Below, piece by piece: positions 1-11,816 of a stretch of DNA of 64,000 nt (its first letter is position 1; each line of letters starts with the position of its first letter). The notes under the pieces were generated by a model. That model searched no databases, was not told the origin of the DNA, and was given only the letters and a program-made list of their open reading frames with translations. Position numbers and translations under genes: made by a program. This DNA comes from Leucogyrophana mollusca. Lineage: Eukaryota > Basidiomycota > Agaricomycetes > Boletales. The stretch spans positions 33,989 to 97,988 of the forward strand of contig MU266345.1 in assembly GCA_021014945.1 (NCBI GenBank), given 5' to 3'.

Positions 1-167
1 AGGTACTTTTGCGGGTGGCCGTTTTATCCATCCAGGTTGAACTGGATCCAGCTGACTGGCACCAATGACAGTCCTCGTAATTGCTGTATCTGACAGCCTA
101 TAAACGCCCTCTCTCCCCCATTGCAACGAACATCCATCTCCAGCTCGACATTCACCAGCTTTCAACG

Positions 168-2121
168 ATGTGGCAGCCCCGCAACCCCGCCATAATCTGG
201 AAACGCCTCTCCTCCTCGAGCACGATAACGCTCAAGCCCGCGCCCCCAAAAGCGCACCTCCACCAGCCCATCCCCGACTCCGCCTTCCCGCACCACTTCT
301 CCCTCACAGGCCTCCACGCCGGCGTCAAAAAGCCCAAGCCCACCGCCCCCGCGCCGCCCGACCTCGCCCTCATCCTCTCCACCTCGCCCCGCCCCACGAC
401 CGCCGCCGCCTGCTTCACGCGCAACGCATTCCAGGCCGCCCCCGTCCTCGTCTCCCAGGCCGTCCTCGGCGCCGGCGCCGGGCGCGCACGTGCGGTGGTC
501 GTCAACAGCGGGTGTGCGAATGCGGTCACGGGGAAGCGCGGCATGGAGGACGCATGGGCGATGGTCAGGGCCACCGACGAGCTGCTCGGCGAACTCGGGG
601 TGTCTAGTCCCAGCCCCACCCCCAGCGAGACCCTCGTAATGAGCACGGGCGTCATCGGCCAGCCCCTCCCCATCACGCGCATCCTCGCCGGCATCCGCGC
701 CGCGCGCACCTCCCTCGGCACCGACTTCCCCGCCTGGGAGCGCGCAGCCCGTGCGTTCATGACGACGGACACCTTCCCGAAGCTCCGCGCGCGCACGTTC
801 GAGGTCGGCGGGCGCACGTACCGCATGGCGGGCATGGACAAGGGCGCGGGGATGATACACCCGAATATGGGCCCCCCGGCGGCAGGTGGGTTCTTTGTTT
901 GCGGTCCTGGTTTTGGTTTTGGTGTTGTTATTGGCCGTGTGCGTGGCTGACGTCTCCCGCAGCGCCCCAGCTCCACGCCACGCTCCTCGGGTGCATCCTC
1001 ACCGACGCCGCCGTCTCCCCACGCAGCCTCCAGTCCGCCCTCACCTACGCCGTCGCGCGCAGCTTCAACTCGATCAGCGTCGACGGCGACATGTCGACGA
1101 ACGACACGATCATCGTGCTCGCGAACGGCGCCGCTGCGGGCGGTGATCCCGCTGCTACTCCTGCTACAACTGGTGCAACTGCTACAACTGCTACGACTAC
1201 AACGGAGACACACGAGATCGACGAAGTGCGCGACCCGGCGGCGTACACCGCCTTCCGCGACGCGCTCACGTCCTTCGCGGCGGAGCTCGCGCAGCTCGTC
1301 GTAAGGGACGGCGAGGGCGCGACGAAGTTCGTCACCGTTTCGGTCGAGGTGCGTGCGTTCGGACGTGTGGAGGAGATCTGTGCTGATTGGATCGGTGTTT
1401 GCGTGGCGGGTGTGGTTGATCTTTGGTTGACTGCACTGGTGTCGACGTCGACTGATTGATTGATGGATCGACGGTGCTGATTGGTTGATGGCGCTTGTTC
1501 GCTCCGCACCCACCCCCTACAGAGCGCACCGACATACGAGGACGCACATCGTGTCGCGTCGACGATCAGCACGTCCGCGCTGGTGAAGACGGCGCTGTAC
1601 GGTGAGGATGCTAAGTGAGTCCCTGTCCTTACCTTCCTTGCCTTTCTCGCCTTGCCTTGCCTCCCCCTTACCCCCCCTCACCTTACCCCACCTTACCCCA
1701 CCCACCCTTTCACCCCCACCGAGATGAGCGCTAACCACCCCCCAGCTGGGGCCGCATCCTCTCCGCCACAGGCTCCGTCCCGCTCTCCACCCCGCTCGAC
1801 CCCACACGCGTGAGCGTCTCCTTCCTCCCCGCCGACGGCACGCCCGCGCTGCCCGTGCTCGTGCGCGGCGAGCCCGTCTCCGTCGGCGACGGCGCGGTGA
1901 AAGACGAGTTCGAGGCGCGCGCGAAGGAGATTCTGAGCCAGGAGGACTTCGAGGTGCGCGTGGAGCTGGGGATGGGGAAGGAGGGGGCGAGGTATTGGAC
2001 GTGTGATTTTAGCTATGTGAGTGGTTTTTTTGGTTTTTGCTGGTTTTTGGTGTGTGGGCAAGGGCTGATTGATGGGCGTTCGCAGGAGTATGTGCGGATT
2101 AATGGCGATTATAGGAGTTGA
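168..2121 (+). CDS. argJ: Mitochondrial arginine biosynthesis bifunctional protein ArgJ (glutamate/ornithine N-acetyltransferase)
   Basis: Transfers acetyl between N-acetylornithine and glutamate (and can use acetyl-CoA) in the mitochondrial cyclic arginine pathway. Five exons give an unbroken 500-residue frame: 168-885, 963-1348, 1523-1614, 1746-2016, 2086-2121. The N-terminus ([18 protein letters not shown]) is basic and Ser-rich like a mitochondrial presequence. Family landmarks seen: [12 protein letters not shown] near residue 125, [10 protein letters not shown] near 225, and the autocleavage motif LHATLLG with the predicted nucleophile Thr about residue 246; intron 1 falls just before this motif. 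The C-terminus [11 protein letters not shown] matches the usual ArgJ end. Exon 2 contains a short Ala/Thr-rich insertion (about 1141-1205) that may be a lineage-specific loop. Convergent with TYR1. Start chosen as the first ATG in frame with the presequence. Confidence 0.93.
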
Positions 2122-2297
2122 TTGGGTGCTTGGGGTGAGGGGTGTGGGGGCGGGAGGAGGGGAGATCGTGTGCTGAGTCTGGAGGATGTTTAAGGGATGG
2201 ATGCTTTGGGATTTGAAGATACAACTCGTTTAACTTATGTAAATACCACAGCAACAATACTTTCTGCTACACAATGCACTATGCACGCCCGTTACAC
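2122..2297. other. Short convergent spacer (3' UTRs)
   Basis: 176 bp between the stop codons of the convergent argJ and TYR1 genes. It must hold both 3' ends; no other feature seen. Confidence 0.6.
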
Positions 2298-4331
2298 CTA
2301 CGCCCCCGCCCCCGCCCCCGCCCCACTCTCCACAACCGCCCTAATCATCGCCCCCCCAATCCGATTCGCCTCCTCAAACCGGCTCTCAAAAAACCCACTC
2401 GTCTCCTCAAACCTCCTCCTATACAGCTCAAAGCTCCCAAACTCCACACACTGGCTCCACCCCCTCGCGCCCACAACAAATTCCAAATCGTCCGCCCTGT
2501 GTCTCGTATCATACAAAGCGGCGCGGAGGGCGGCGTCGAGCCGCGAGCGCGCGCGGAAGAGGTACTCCGCGACGCCGATCCAGAGCCGGAACACGGGCGT
2601 CGCGGCGAGCGAGAGGTGGTCGAACGGCTGGATGGAGAGGCGCGCCCAGCAGTCGACCATGGCGAGCAGGGCGAGGTGCGAGTTGCACGGCGGCGGGGTC
2701 GTGCTGCCCGTGGCGGCCTTGGGGGGCCCGCCGATGGTGAATTGGTCGAGGACGTCTTCGGTGAGGAAGATGGGGGTGCGGGGTTTTGGCTTGGGGTTGG
2801 GGTTTGTGTTTGGGGTTGGGGTTTCCGCCCCTTGCCCCTCGGACTCCACTTTCGCTTCGTCTTCGCCGCCCTCAAGGCCGTCCGCGTCGCCCTCGCCATA
2901 CCCAAACACCGTCCGCCGTGCGGCGTACACGCGCGCCCGCAGCGCGCCCTCCTGCCCCTCGAGCATGAGCTTGAAGAGCTCCCCCGCGGAGCGCGCGTAC
3001 TGCCGGATCTGCACGCGCGCGGAGGGGTTGAGGATCGCGAGCCCGGCGTAGACGTGCCATTTGTTGGAGTAGATGCGGAGCATTATGTTTACCTGTGGGG
3101 TCGGGTGGGGTGATGGGTAAGCATGGGTTCGGGATTGGAGTGAGGGAGGGGGGGAAGGGAAAGCAAGGGAGGGAGGGGAGAGGGGAGAGGGGAGGGGAGA
3201 GACGGGAAACATACCTTGACGGTTTCGATTCCCCCGACGTAGTGCCCATGCTCCCAGGGGTAGGACAGGGAAGAGGCCCAGGCTGTGCCCATCCTGTGGT
3301 TTGGGATTGGCGTGTGGGTTGGGGTTTGTTTTTGCGTTTCATGAGTTTGTAAGCGTGCGCGAAAGGTGAGTGTGAGAGTAAAAGACAAGACGAAACAGCG
3401 GAGCAACGTCAACGTCAGCGAACCGCACCACCAAACAAAGGGGCACGCACGTGAGGAACGCAGCATGGGTGACCGCCTGGACGTTTGCGGTGACGAGGTC
3501 GTGGTCCTCATACGTGAGGTACACGTAGCGCGAGCGGAAGCAGCGGAATATGTTCTCGACGAAGCGCAGCGCAGCGTCGGGGGCGCGGTGTTTGATGAGG
3601 ACCTGCCCAAAAGCGCCGCGTCAGTCCACTCATCTCCCCCTGCGAGCCCGAATAGCCCGAATAATAAACTGAATGAAGAACACGACTCACGAGCGGCTGC
3701 CCGACGGGGGAGACGGTCGGGCCGTGGAGGGAGTGGAGCGAGACGATGTGGACGTCGGCGGGGAGGTGCGCTTCGAAGGCCTCTTTTTCTGGGGCTTTTA
3801 CGGAGGTTTGGCCGGAGACGATGGAGCCTACTTTGGTTGCTGTTGGGTGGGTTAGAATGGGTGGATGGGGTAGGGTGGCAGAATGGGGAAAGAGGGGAGG
3901 AGAGGGGGGACGGAAGCGAGGACGTACAAGGTCCGTACTGGGCGACGACGCGCCCGATGTGCTCTGCCTCGACGGAGTACATGATAAAGTCGGAGATGCG
4001 CGAGACAGCGTGGCCGTCGGGGTAGACTGTGACTCCGGGGACGCCTGTGGGCGAGTGAGCATGGGTTGGGTGGGGAGGCGAGGTCGAGGCGTACCTTCAT
4101 AAGCAGCTTTCAGCGACTCGTACTTTGCCGGGAGGTCGCACACGCTGATTCTGCACCGAGGTCAGTCACACGACATCAAAGGCGGGACGAAACGGACTTT
4201 TTCCAGCCTGCGTCGGAGAGGTGCTTGGCGTACATGGCGCCCATTGCGCCCATGCCTATGAGGCCTATTGTGGGCTGCTGATCGACGGGATCGGTGGGGG
4301 CGATGTCGGTGGTGGTGTCGAGGTTGACCAT
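2298..4331 (-). CDS. TYR1: Prephenate dehydrogenase (NADP+)
   Basis: Oxidative decarboxylation of prephenate to 4-hydroxyphenylpyruvate, the committed step to tyrosine. Seven exons on the minus strand: 4331-4198, 4150-4095, 4044-3928, 3839-3691, 3602-3451, 3293-3215, 3092-2298; all joins keep frame, giving 493 residues, usual for fungal TYR1. A Rossmann dinucleotide motif GLIGMGAMGAMY lies near residue 22. Family signatures seen: QYGPSTKVGSIVSGQTS, HIVSLHSLHGPT, and MGTAWASSLSYPWE at the helical dimerisation domain. The C-terminal exon has a variable Pro/Lys-rich stretch (around 2770-2850) and ends in an Ala-Gly repeat. Tail-to-tail with argJ (176 bp between stops); its 5' side faces the serine-rich gene across about 1.3 kb. 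Confidence 0.93.
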
Positions 4332-5669
4332 GGTGGGGGTGTTGTTGAAGTTCTACGAGAGGGAAGGGCTGGGTGATAAGTAGGGTGAGGTGGACTCGGT
4401 GCTAAGCCTTGTTAGTGGTGGCTTCATACACGGACACAGGATGGGCGGGCTGTGGATGGATTAGTACGTGTATGAGCCAGTGCTGGTGCTAGCGGATATC
4501 TCCTATCTCCTACTTACCGTATCAATTAACCAATGCGATGATCCGCCCTCTCGCCTCCTCCGTCTCCGTAAAGGCGAGCTAACGGCACAAGTCCAAATAT
4601 GGAAACACGCGAAATTTTACATACCTTTGCGCTCGACGGCCGTTGCCACCCCAGATTCGCACCCACATTCTTCTAAATCGTTATTCGACCTTGCCTGTCA
4701 CTTTGTATCTCGTTCTTATACGTGTTCGTCTCGACGGCGAGCAGCTCTTCTGACCCCAGTCTACTTCGCCTTCTGTTAAAGCCGCGCCCGTAGCATTGGC
4801 AACGACGAGCGCTCCTGTCACCCATTAAAATATCCCCGTCAGTCCATAATCGTCAGCTGCCAAAAACTTCAAACTCCCTTTTTTGACCCAGCACTTGTCT
4901 TACCTTTAGACTTTCACCTGGACAGCCTTTTCGCGAATTGCCATTGAATCCGATAGTCTCGGCGTATGCAGAGGTATGCATCCGTGTCTGTGTCTCACCT
5001 GCGTTTTGGATGTAGGGCTGATTCTGGGGCGGGCAGCATACCCTAGCTTTCTTTCCTGAATCGCAGTTGTCGTTCCGAGTTTCTCACCACACCACACTCA
5101 TTTTTCACCACGTTCATTCCATTCGCCGTCGACCCTCGTTTCTATCACCACCACAAAACTCATTGCAAAAAACTTCACCCCGACCGCCGCCGCCGCTCCT
5201 CGGGGGTTATTATTATCATCCCCCGGCCGACCTGTGATTCTCGCCGCCGCACCCCGCCCAATCTCGGCTCGCCTCACCGCCGTTTCGCCCATTTTAGCAG
5301 CCTCCCCGCCGCCACCTCCGGTCCCCCAAAGTCCTCGCTTCGCGCAACTCTATTTTGACACCCCGCGCGCCGCAGGCTACGTACTCTGTTGACGCGCGTT
5401 TGTCCCGTCTCGTCTCTCTATAGCCCTTTTGGCGCCCCTCGTCAGTCTCGATCGACGATCGCCCCGCCCGAGCAATCCCCAGCGGTTGCCGTGCTATGTG
5501 AGTCCCCCCGTTGCAACCCCGTAAAACTGACCAACTCACCCTTGCCTTGGCTTTGTTTTTGCGTCCCTGCCAGGCTGACGCTGTTCTGAGACTTTTTCCG
5601 CCCCACATCACATCACGACACCGAAACAGAAAAAAATTAGTTGCGCGGCGAATAGGCAAAGATAAATAA
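4332..5669. promoter_or_regulatory. Divergent promoter region and 5' UTR
   Basis: About 1.34 kb between the divergent starts of TYR1 and the serine-rich gene. Pyrimidine-rich tracts occur on the plus strand towards the serine-rich gene, common in fungal promoters. No coding exon with family resemblance was found. The last part holds a likely 5' UTR intron (see 5498-5573). Confidence 0.55.
5498..5573 (+). other. Probable 5' UTR intron of the serine-rich gene
   Basis: A strong donor (GTGAGT) at 5498, a branch-like CTGAC about 45 nt before the end, and an acceptor CCCTGCCAG ending at 5573 bound 76 nt, typical intron size here, about 100 bp upstream of the ATG at 5670. Inference from splice signals only. 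Confidence 0.5.
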
Positions 5670-8600
5670 ATGAACGCCATGAATCCCGATTCTGATGCGA
5701 GTCCGCGAGAGGTGAGCTCCACATCCCATCTTTCTTGTCGTATCAGCCGCTCATACCCCCCTTATCTGTTCTTCTTTTCGCGCAGACACAGCGCCTATAC
5801 CGGCCCTCCTCTCAGCCGTCTACGCCCCCGCCAGCCAGGACTCCAGCGCGGTACCAAGGCGCCGATACACCCCTCCGCCAATCCGGCCCCGCGCGTGTCC
5901 TTGCGGCGCTCGATCCACCGGCGACGGCGCCTGCGTCTGCGTATGCCGGCGCGAGGTTTACGAGCTCTGATCCCGGCGCGCGGTTCACGGGGCCGTCTTC
6001 AGCTGGGTTCGCCTCCCCGCAGTCATCCTCTGGCCACGGCTCGAGGTTCACGTCCTCGCAGTCCTCCCATTTCGCATCGTCACAGTCCTCCCACTTTACG
6101 TCCTCGCAATCTTCCTCTGGCCATGGCTCGAGGTTTACGTCCTCGCAGTCCTCGCATGTCACCTCGCAGTCCTCCCACTTCGCCTCTTCGCAGTCCTCCG
6201 CCCACGCACCCTCCGCCTCAGAACCCCGCGCCTCAGAGCCCCCCGCCGCAGAGCCGCGCACCCCGAGCCGCTCGAGCTTCGGCATGGGGAAGCTCGCAGC
6301 CGTGCTCTCGCGCTCGGGAAAGTCGAGCAGCGTCAGCGTCGGCGTGCCATCGCACAAGGCGGGCAGCGGCTCTGCGCACTCGCACTCGCAGTCCGCGCAA
6401 TCCCAGCCTCAGTCCTCGCAGTCCCAGTCCCAGTCGTCCCACACCCCACATAGCAAACCAAGCAGCGTGCACATCCCCATCGCGCGTGCACGCTCCATCG
6501 CCGAGACGGACTCCCATCACCCTCACCAGCATCAACTCCATCAGCACCCTCCCCACCACCAACACCAGCATCAACACCAGCCGCCCCTGCTCGAGATCCC
6601 GCGCGCCCGGCCCCGTGATGCCTCATCTCCGCGCCCGCGCACCGCGCCGGGGGGCCAGTCGTGCTCGCCGCATACGTCGCGGGACGGCTTGCCTGCGGGT
6701 CGTGGTCGCCTGGATGTCTCGCCCACTAGTCGCCTGGACGGGTCGCCGATAAGCCCCCATTCGTTCTCCCCCGATGGGCATAGCCAGTACAGCCCACACT
6801 CGCTCGCAGACACGCACACCCAGTACAGCCCGCACTCGTTCGCAGACACGCACAGCCCGCACTCGTTCTCCCCGCGGATCCGCAGCGCCGTCGCGAGCTC
6901 GGAGAGCCTCCCGCCCTCATCGGGGTCTGGGTCGGGTTCGGGGTCGACGTCGCGTGGGTCTGAGCAGAGGCAGCGGAACGTCTTGCGGCGACGCCCAAGT
7001 CGAGGTGCGGGGGCGCTCAAGGGTGGGAGTGGGGACAAAGACAGGGATAGGGAGAAGGACAAGGATGGAGACAAGGATAGAGACAAGGACAAGGAACAAT
7101 CACGGGAGAAAGCGAAAACGAAGGGGCACGGACTGACGATCCCCACCGCGCTGATACCGGGGAAGCGCGCGACGATGCCTGCGTCGCCTGTGTCGACTGC
7201 GTTTCTGCCTGCGCCGTCGCCTGTTAGGGGTTCGTTCCAGCCTGCGCCGTCGTCCCCGTCTTCTTTTGCGCCCTCGCCGTCGTCAGCTGGGAAGTCGCCT
7301 GCGTCGTCCTCGGCTGGAAAGTCGCCAGCACCGTCCTCGGCCGGAAAGTCGCCAGTCTCGCCGTCTACGACTGGAAAATCACCGGCCTCGCCATTAACAC
7401 GCCGGAAATCGCCATCGCTCTCGCTCTCCCTGACACCCGCGCGGGCGGTCGTGCAGGCGTACAAGCAGCGCGAGGGACTTGGCTCCCCAAGACTGCGCAC
7501 TGGCGAGGCAGAGCCCGGTGCCCACAGCGGTGAAGCAGAGATAGAGATAGTCGCAGACGCAGAGATCGACACACAGCCCCCAGAGCGCGCAGACCCGTCC
7601 GCAGAGACCGAGCAAGCACCCGCGCCCCGCTCCCCGACGCCGTACTACACCGTCTTCGGGAACGCCTCGGACCGCGTCGTCGTCGCGGGCGGGCGCGAGG
7701 AGCGCTGGCACGGCTTTGAGAGCCACGTCATCGCCGAGGCGCGCCCGCCCGCCGCGGCGAGGAGCCTCACGCGGAAGGTGTCGAGTCGGTTCAAGAGAGG
7801 CGGGAGTGGGAGTGGGGGTGGTGGAGGGCAGGGGGAGGAGTCCCCGTCGCGGAGGAGTGGGGGCGCGGGGGTGTATAAGTCGCCTGAGAGGGAACGGGAG
7901 AGGCAGCATAAGAGGGCGGGCGGGCGGTCGATGGATAATGGGACGGGCGGGCACTCGATGGATTTTGTGGACTTCCGGGAGGCGTGGTCGGAGGTTGGGC
8001 ACGGCGGGCGTGTTGAGTCTGCGCATAATGGACGCGCCGAGTCTGCGCACAACGGACGCGCAGGGACACACGACGGACGCGCAGGGAAGGAAAACGCCAG
8101 CGAGGGGGGGAAGATCTGGAAGCTCATGAAGCGTATCAGCACTGGGGGCCTACGGGAGCGCTTCCAGGCCGAGAAGGAGAAGGAGAAGACACCGCCCGTG
8201 CCTGCGATCCCGAAGGACTTCCTACCCGGTGCACGCACGCCCCACGCCACCGCGGACGCCGAGCTCGGGCGCGTCATGAGCCACCCGTCGCCCTCCTCGC
8301 CGCCTGCCAACCCGCAGCGCCCGCGCCACTCATCCACCCCGCGCGCGCCGAGTGTGCCCTCCACCCCGCGGGCCATCCCACCGCCCCATCCGCGCCCGAG
8401 CATGGCGACGACGTCCTCGTCGCCGGGGTCCTCCGAGGTCGCGTCGACGCGGTTCTTCCACCGGAGCCAGTCAGCGCGGTCGTCGGTGTCGTCGTATGGC
8501 GAGGAGGTGGTGCGGCCGGCGGTGCCTGTGCAGGGGCTGTCGATGCTGGACCGGCATATTATACCGCGCCAGGAGCTGTTGAGGCTTGCGCACGAGGACG

Positions 8601-9301
8601 AGGTGATGGTGATGAAGGAGACGTCGAGGTCGCGCTCTCCTCGGCGTACTGCGTCTGGTCCCGCGGACTTGGGCGGGGACGGGCTGGATCCTGGTCCTCC
8701 TGAGGAGAGTTTTCCGCCTTTGACGCCGAGGAAGGCGGGGGGTAGTGATGAAGCGGGCTCGGACTCGAGCTGTCTCTCGGTTGCGGCGTCGCCCCTTATT
8801 CCTTCGTTTTCCACTGCGAACCCGATAAATACCTTCACGCCAAACAGAAAGGAGCCAACGCGGTCGGCAACAGCCCCTACCGAGGCCAGCGTGTTCCTCA
8901 CTCCTCCGCCCCCTCGTCCGGCGAGAAGCCTCCTACGCGGAAACGCAAATGCGTCCAAGTCCGACTCCTCAGCGCCCGAGTCTGATTGCGACGACACGCT
9001 CGCAGAGCGCACCTCCCACCGCGTCTCGTCCGGCGCGCACAGCAACGCATCCACAGCCAAAGCCCGCCCGCGCTCGAACTCGTTCAACTCCACCAGCGAG
9101 GAGGCGGAGGCGCACCTCACGTTCCGCGAGCTCGATGCTCCGCGGCGGCGCCCGCCGCTCAGCGAGCGGGAGAAGGCCGAGATATGGGACGACCTCCTCG
9201 AGCGCAGCGCGCAGGCGGGGGGGACGCTGCATTTGTCTGGCGGCGGAGGGGGGCTCATGTCGGACCGCATGCGCTTCTCGAATTATTCTGAATTATCCTG
9301 A
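5670..9301 (+). CDS. Large serine-rich low-complexity protein, function unknown
   Basis: Two exons, 5670-5711 and 5786-9301, encode 1185 residues. The first exon gives MNAMNPDSDASPRE and splices in frame, replacing an upstream open stretch without ATG. No catalytic domain is recognised. Composition is Ser/Pro/Arg/His-rich with several internal repeat blocks: Ser-Gln/His arrays (about residues 85-150), a His/Gln run (about 255), a charged Lys/Asp/Arg/Glu block (about 430) and SAGKSP-like repeats (about 510). Ordered patches are the Pro-flanked YYTVFGNASDRVVV near residue 640 and a conserved-looking C-terminus (LTFRELDAPRRRPPLSEREKAEIWDDLLERSA, split here by description only at its ends). Probably an intrinsically disordered scaffold or signalling protein with many phosphorylatable Ser-Pro sites. 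High GC at third codon positions, as in argJ and TYR1. Confidence 0.8.
6035..6200 (+). repeat. In-gene tandem repeat coding Ser-Ser-Gln-Ser-Ser-His-Phe units
   Basis: Degenerate units of about 18-21 nt built on TCCTCGCAGTCCTCCCA repeat several times in frame within the serine-rich gene. They code SSQSSHF-type repeats, so unit gain or loss would keep frame. Confidence 0.75.
7275..7395 (+). repeat. In-gene repeat coding Ser-Ala-Gly-Lys-Ser-Pro units
   Basis: Four to five in-frame units of about 24-27 nt code variations of SAGKSPASS / TTGKSPASP. Each supplies a Lys-Ser-Pro motif, a possible proline-directed phosphorylation site. Confidence 0.7.
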
Positions 9302-9873
9302 TCTATATGTCTCTCTTTTCCTATCTCACTTACATACACCCCACTGCACATAGAACGACGGCCCATCGAACAGCGATTTTTCATATACCCACGTTGCCCA
9401 CATACCCCACCTCACCCACCTTCCGCTGTGCATCCACGACCACACGGTTCTATACACCACACCGAATACGAGCGGCATGCATCATATCTGATATGTTCGT
9501 AGTATAATGATTGACGAGGCTAATGGGTCTTCCTTCCGTTCGTAGACGATCTGAAGCCGAAGCTTGCTTTTGTTTTTGCTTTTGTTTTCTTGCTATCGAG
9601 TACGGATACGACCCATTCTGCATTTCTGCTGTCCTTCCAATCCAAATGTATATCGTCAACATGAATTGATCGTGATTTGAATCAAATGCTCGAGTCGGGT
9701 CGTGATTGATTTCCAGGCTGCATGGAAAGCGTGTTATTGACGCCTGTTTACGCGTCTTGATATTTCCACGTCACTCGGGTCACGCCGTGAGGTCACCGTC
9801 GACGGCAACCTGAAACCCACAAGCATCAATCAATATCCAAGCACTACTCCCGCGCACATATTCGATTTCTGAC
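9302..9873. other. Intergenic: 3' UTR and promoter
   Basis: 572 bp between two plus-strand genes. A T/G-rich stretch around 9565-9590 (TTTTGTTTTTGCTTTTG) is the only notable composition. No coding feature seen. Confidence 0.5.
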
Positions 9874-11270
9874 ATGGGTTCGACGCTCAGCCATATTTCC
9901 GCAGAGGCCATTATTGCCGTGCTCATTGCGGGCGCCGCGGTGTACGCATATGTGTCCTACACAAAGCCCCGGCCTGCCGTTGGCCCTGCAGCCCAGAAAC
10001 CCGCGGGGAAGAAGGCCAAGGGCAAGAAGAAGGAAAAGGAACTGTATCCTAGCAGTGCTGCAGAAAATTCTGATGCCACTAGCAAATTTCCCCAGCTTTC
10101 ATCCTCCAGACTCCAAGGCGACCCTGTCGTCGTTCCGTTCCCGCGCGTCGTCCCGGGCGACTTCGACCCCGCGGCCACGAGTTCGGAAGAACCGTCCGCG
10201 AAGTCGAAGAAGGGGAAGAAGCAGAATAAGAAGGCGAAGAGCTCGAATGCTGCTGCTTCTGCTGCTGTACCCACCCAGGGGTCCGGGGGTGTGGAAACCC
10301 CCAGCCCAGCCCTAGCTCCGGCCCAGGCAACCCAGAGCCGCGACACGCTCCCACAGAAGGAAACCCAGCAACCTGTCAACGAGCGGCAGCTGAGGCCTTC
10401 TTCATCGGACACCGATAGCTCCTGGACCCGCGTTAAGCCGCACCGCCAGAAACCCGAGCGCTCCGCCTCCAAAGCTGCCGCCAGAGCAGAAGACCAGCAG
10501 CTCGGTGTGTCCACCGACTTCACGAGCAGCGACTTTGGCCCGTCGACGACGGGCACAGGCGACTCCCCTGTGGCTGAGCGCACAGTCGTGGGCGCAGGCA
10601 CGGGTGGGGGTGACAGTGACGATAACCGGCGAACTCTGGCTGAGAAGCTCCTCCCAAAGCCAAGGAAAACAGGTGTTGACGAGTACGTCAGCGTCCTTGT
10701 CGATCGCGCCCGCAGGGCTGTAAGGTGCTTACCGTTTTTAATTCGCGCAGCGTGTTGGAGCGATCTGACTATCCGGGCTTGGCTCGCGTCATGCGAGTGC
10801 AACCCCGGGCCGATGAGACGCCCGCTGCAGGATTTTCCTGGAAGGACTACGAGGATGTCGACGAAGGAGGTGCCCTTAACGACGCGGACGAGGATGAAGG
10901 GGAATGGGGTGTCGTAAAAGGGAAAAGCCGCTCCAGTAGGATTTATTCATCTACTGAATTTATTTGAACCAGGAGTTGACGCCTAAAATCAGAACCAGCT
11001 CACATCAGTCCCTCCACGTCGTCTCCATCCGTGCAGAAAGCCCCGGAAACGTTGACGAAGCGCCAAAGACAGAATGCCAACAAACGCGCCGCTGAAAAGG
11101 CTGCAAAAGCCGAGACCGACGCCCTTCAGCAGGCTAGATTTTCTCAACACAAGAGGGAGTTGGAACGCGCCAAGATTCTGGAACAAGTCTCGAAAAAAGG
11201 GGGCCGGAAGACTCCTGGCGGTGGTATGCAGGCCAGCGTGGACACCCAAGGACATATGGTATTTGATTAG
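9874..11270 (+). CDS. Membrane-anchored Lys/Ser-rich basidiomycete protein, function unknown
   Basis: Three exons, 9874-10682, 10751-10935 and 10999-11270, join in frame to 421 residues. A single N-terminal hydrophobic segment (residues 9-27, AEAIIAVLIAGAAVYAYVS) precedes a basic tract (KKAKGKKKEKE), suggesting a signal anchor with the bulk cytosolic. The middle is disordered, Ser/Thr/Pro-rich with a second Lys tract (KSKKGKKQNKKAKS). After intron 1 an ordered segment reads DVLERSDYPGLARVMRVQP and FSWKDYEDVDEG. The C-terminus is a charged probable coiled coil (TLTKRQRQNANKRAAEKAAK) ending TQGHMVFD. The last acceptor at 10998 was chosen over 11036 because it alone keeps the frame with the donor at 10936. 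Family seen widely in Agaricomycetes as uncharacterised protein (recollection). Confidence 0.85.
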
Positions 11271-11816
11271 CGCCATACCATGCATCATAGATATTATCTA
11301 GCAACGAGGCCGTGGTAGTATTTAAATGGTAAGGACAATGATTGTTAAAGCTGTCATGTCCGCTGTGTATATGCCGTATCATATCATATCGTATCGTAGC
11401 GAAAATGGAAGGAACGGTATTAACTTACTGTAGATACTAGCTACAAGTTCAGAAGGCCATTGCACAACGTAACGATAAATAGGATACCTGCGAAATGTGA
11501 TACAGTGCGAAAGCATGGAGGGTATGCAGCGACAACCGTCACGGAAGAATGTTCAAAGCAAACCGCGAGGATTGTCCGGGAAACAATGGACGGCGGGAGA
11601 GCTCTCACAGACGAGTCAATGGAGTGGAGCCACTTCTGAAAATAAAATTCACCGCAGGCTTAGGATCAACGGACTTGCCGTAGTCGCATCCACGAGGATG
11701 GGGAACTTCGCATGATCAAAGAAGCAGCCATCAGCGATCTATCGGGTCGAAACTGGGGCCTGGCCTTCGCTCTCGATGGTCTCCACCTTCGCGCGCCGGC
11801 GCAATGCTAGGCAGCA
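11271..11816. other. Convergent intergenic region
   Basis: About 545 bp between the stops of the membrane protein and the Zn(2)Cys(6) factor. Nothing convincing on the plus strand; the minus strand near 11731-11967 is open in another frame and could be an alternative 3' end of the factor. Confidence 0.4.

Noticed and set aside
152..1513. Long minus-strand open frame opposite argJ
   Set aside because: Antisense shadow of a GC-rich gene; the plus strand carries clear ArgJ motifs.
6571..9270. Long minus-strand open frames (about 330 and 540 codons) opposite the serine-rich gene
   Set aside because: GC-rich coding strand produces few stops in antisense; the sequences are low-complexity mirrors without motifs.
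11037..11270. Third exon of the membrane protein starting at 11037
   Set aside because: It does not match the phase of the donor at 10936; starting at 10999 does and keeps the SPSTSSPSVQKAPETL reading.
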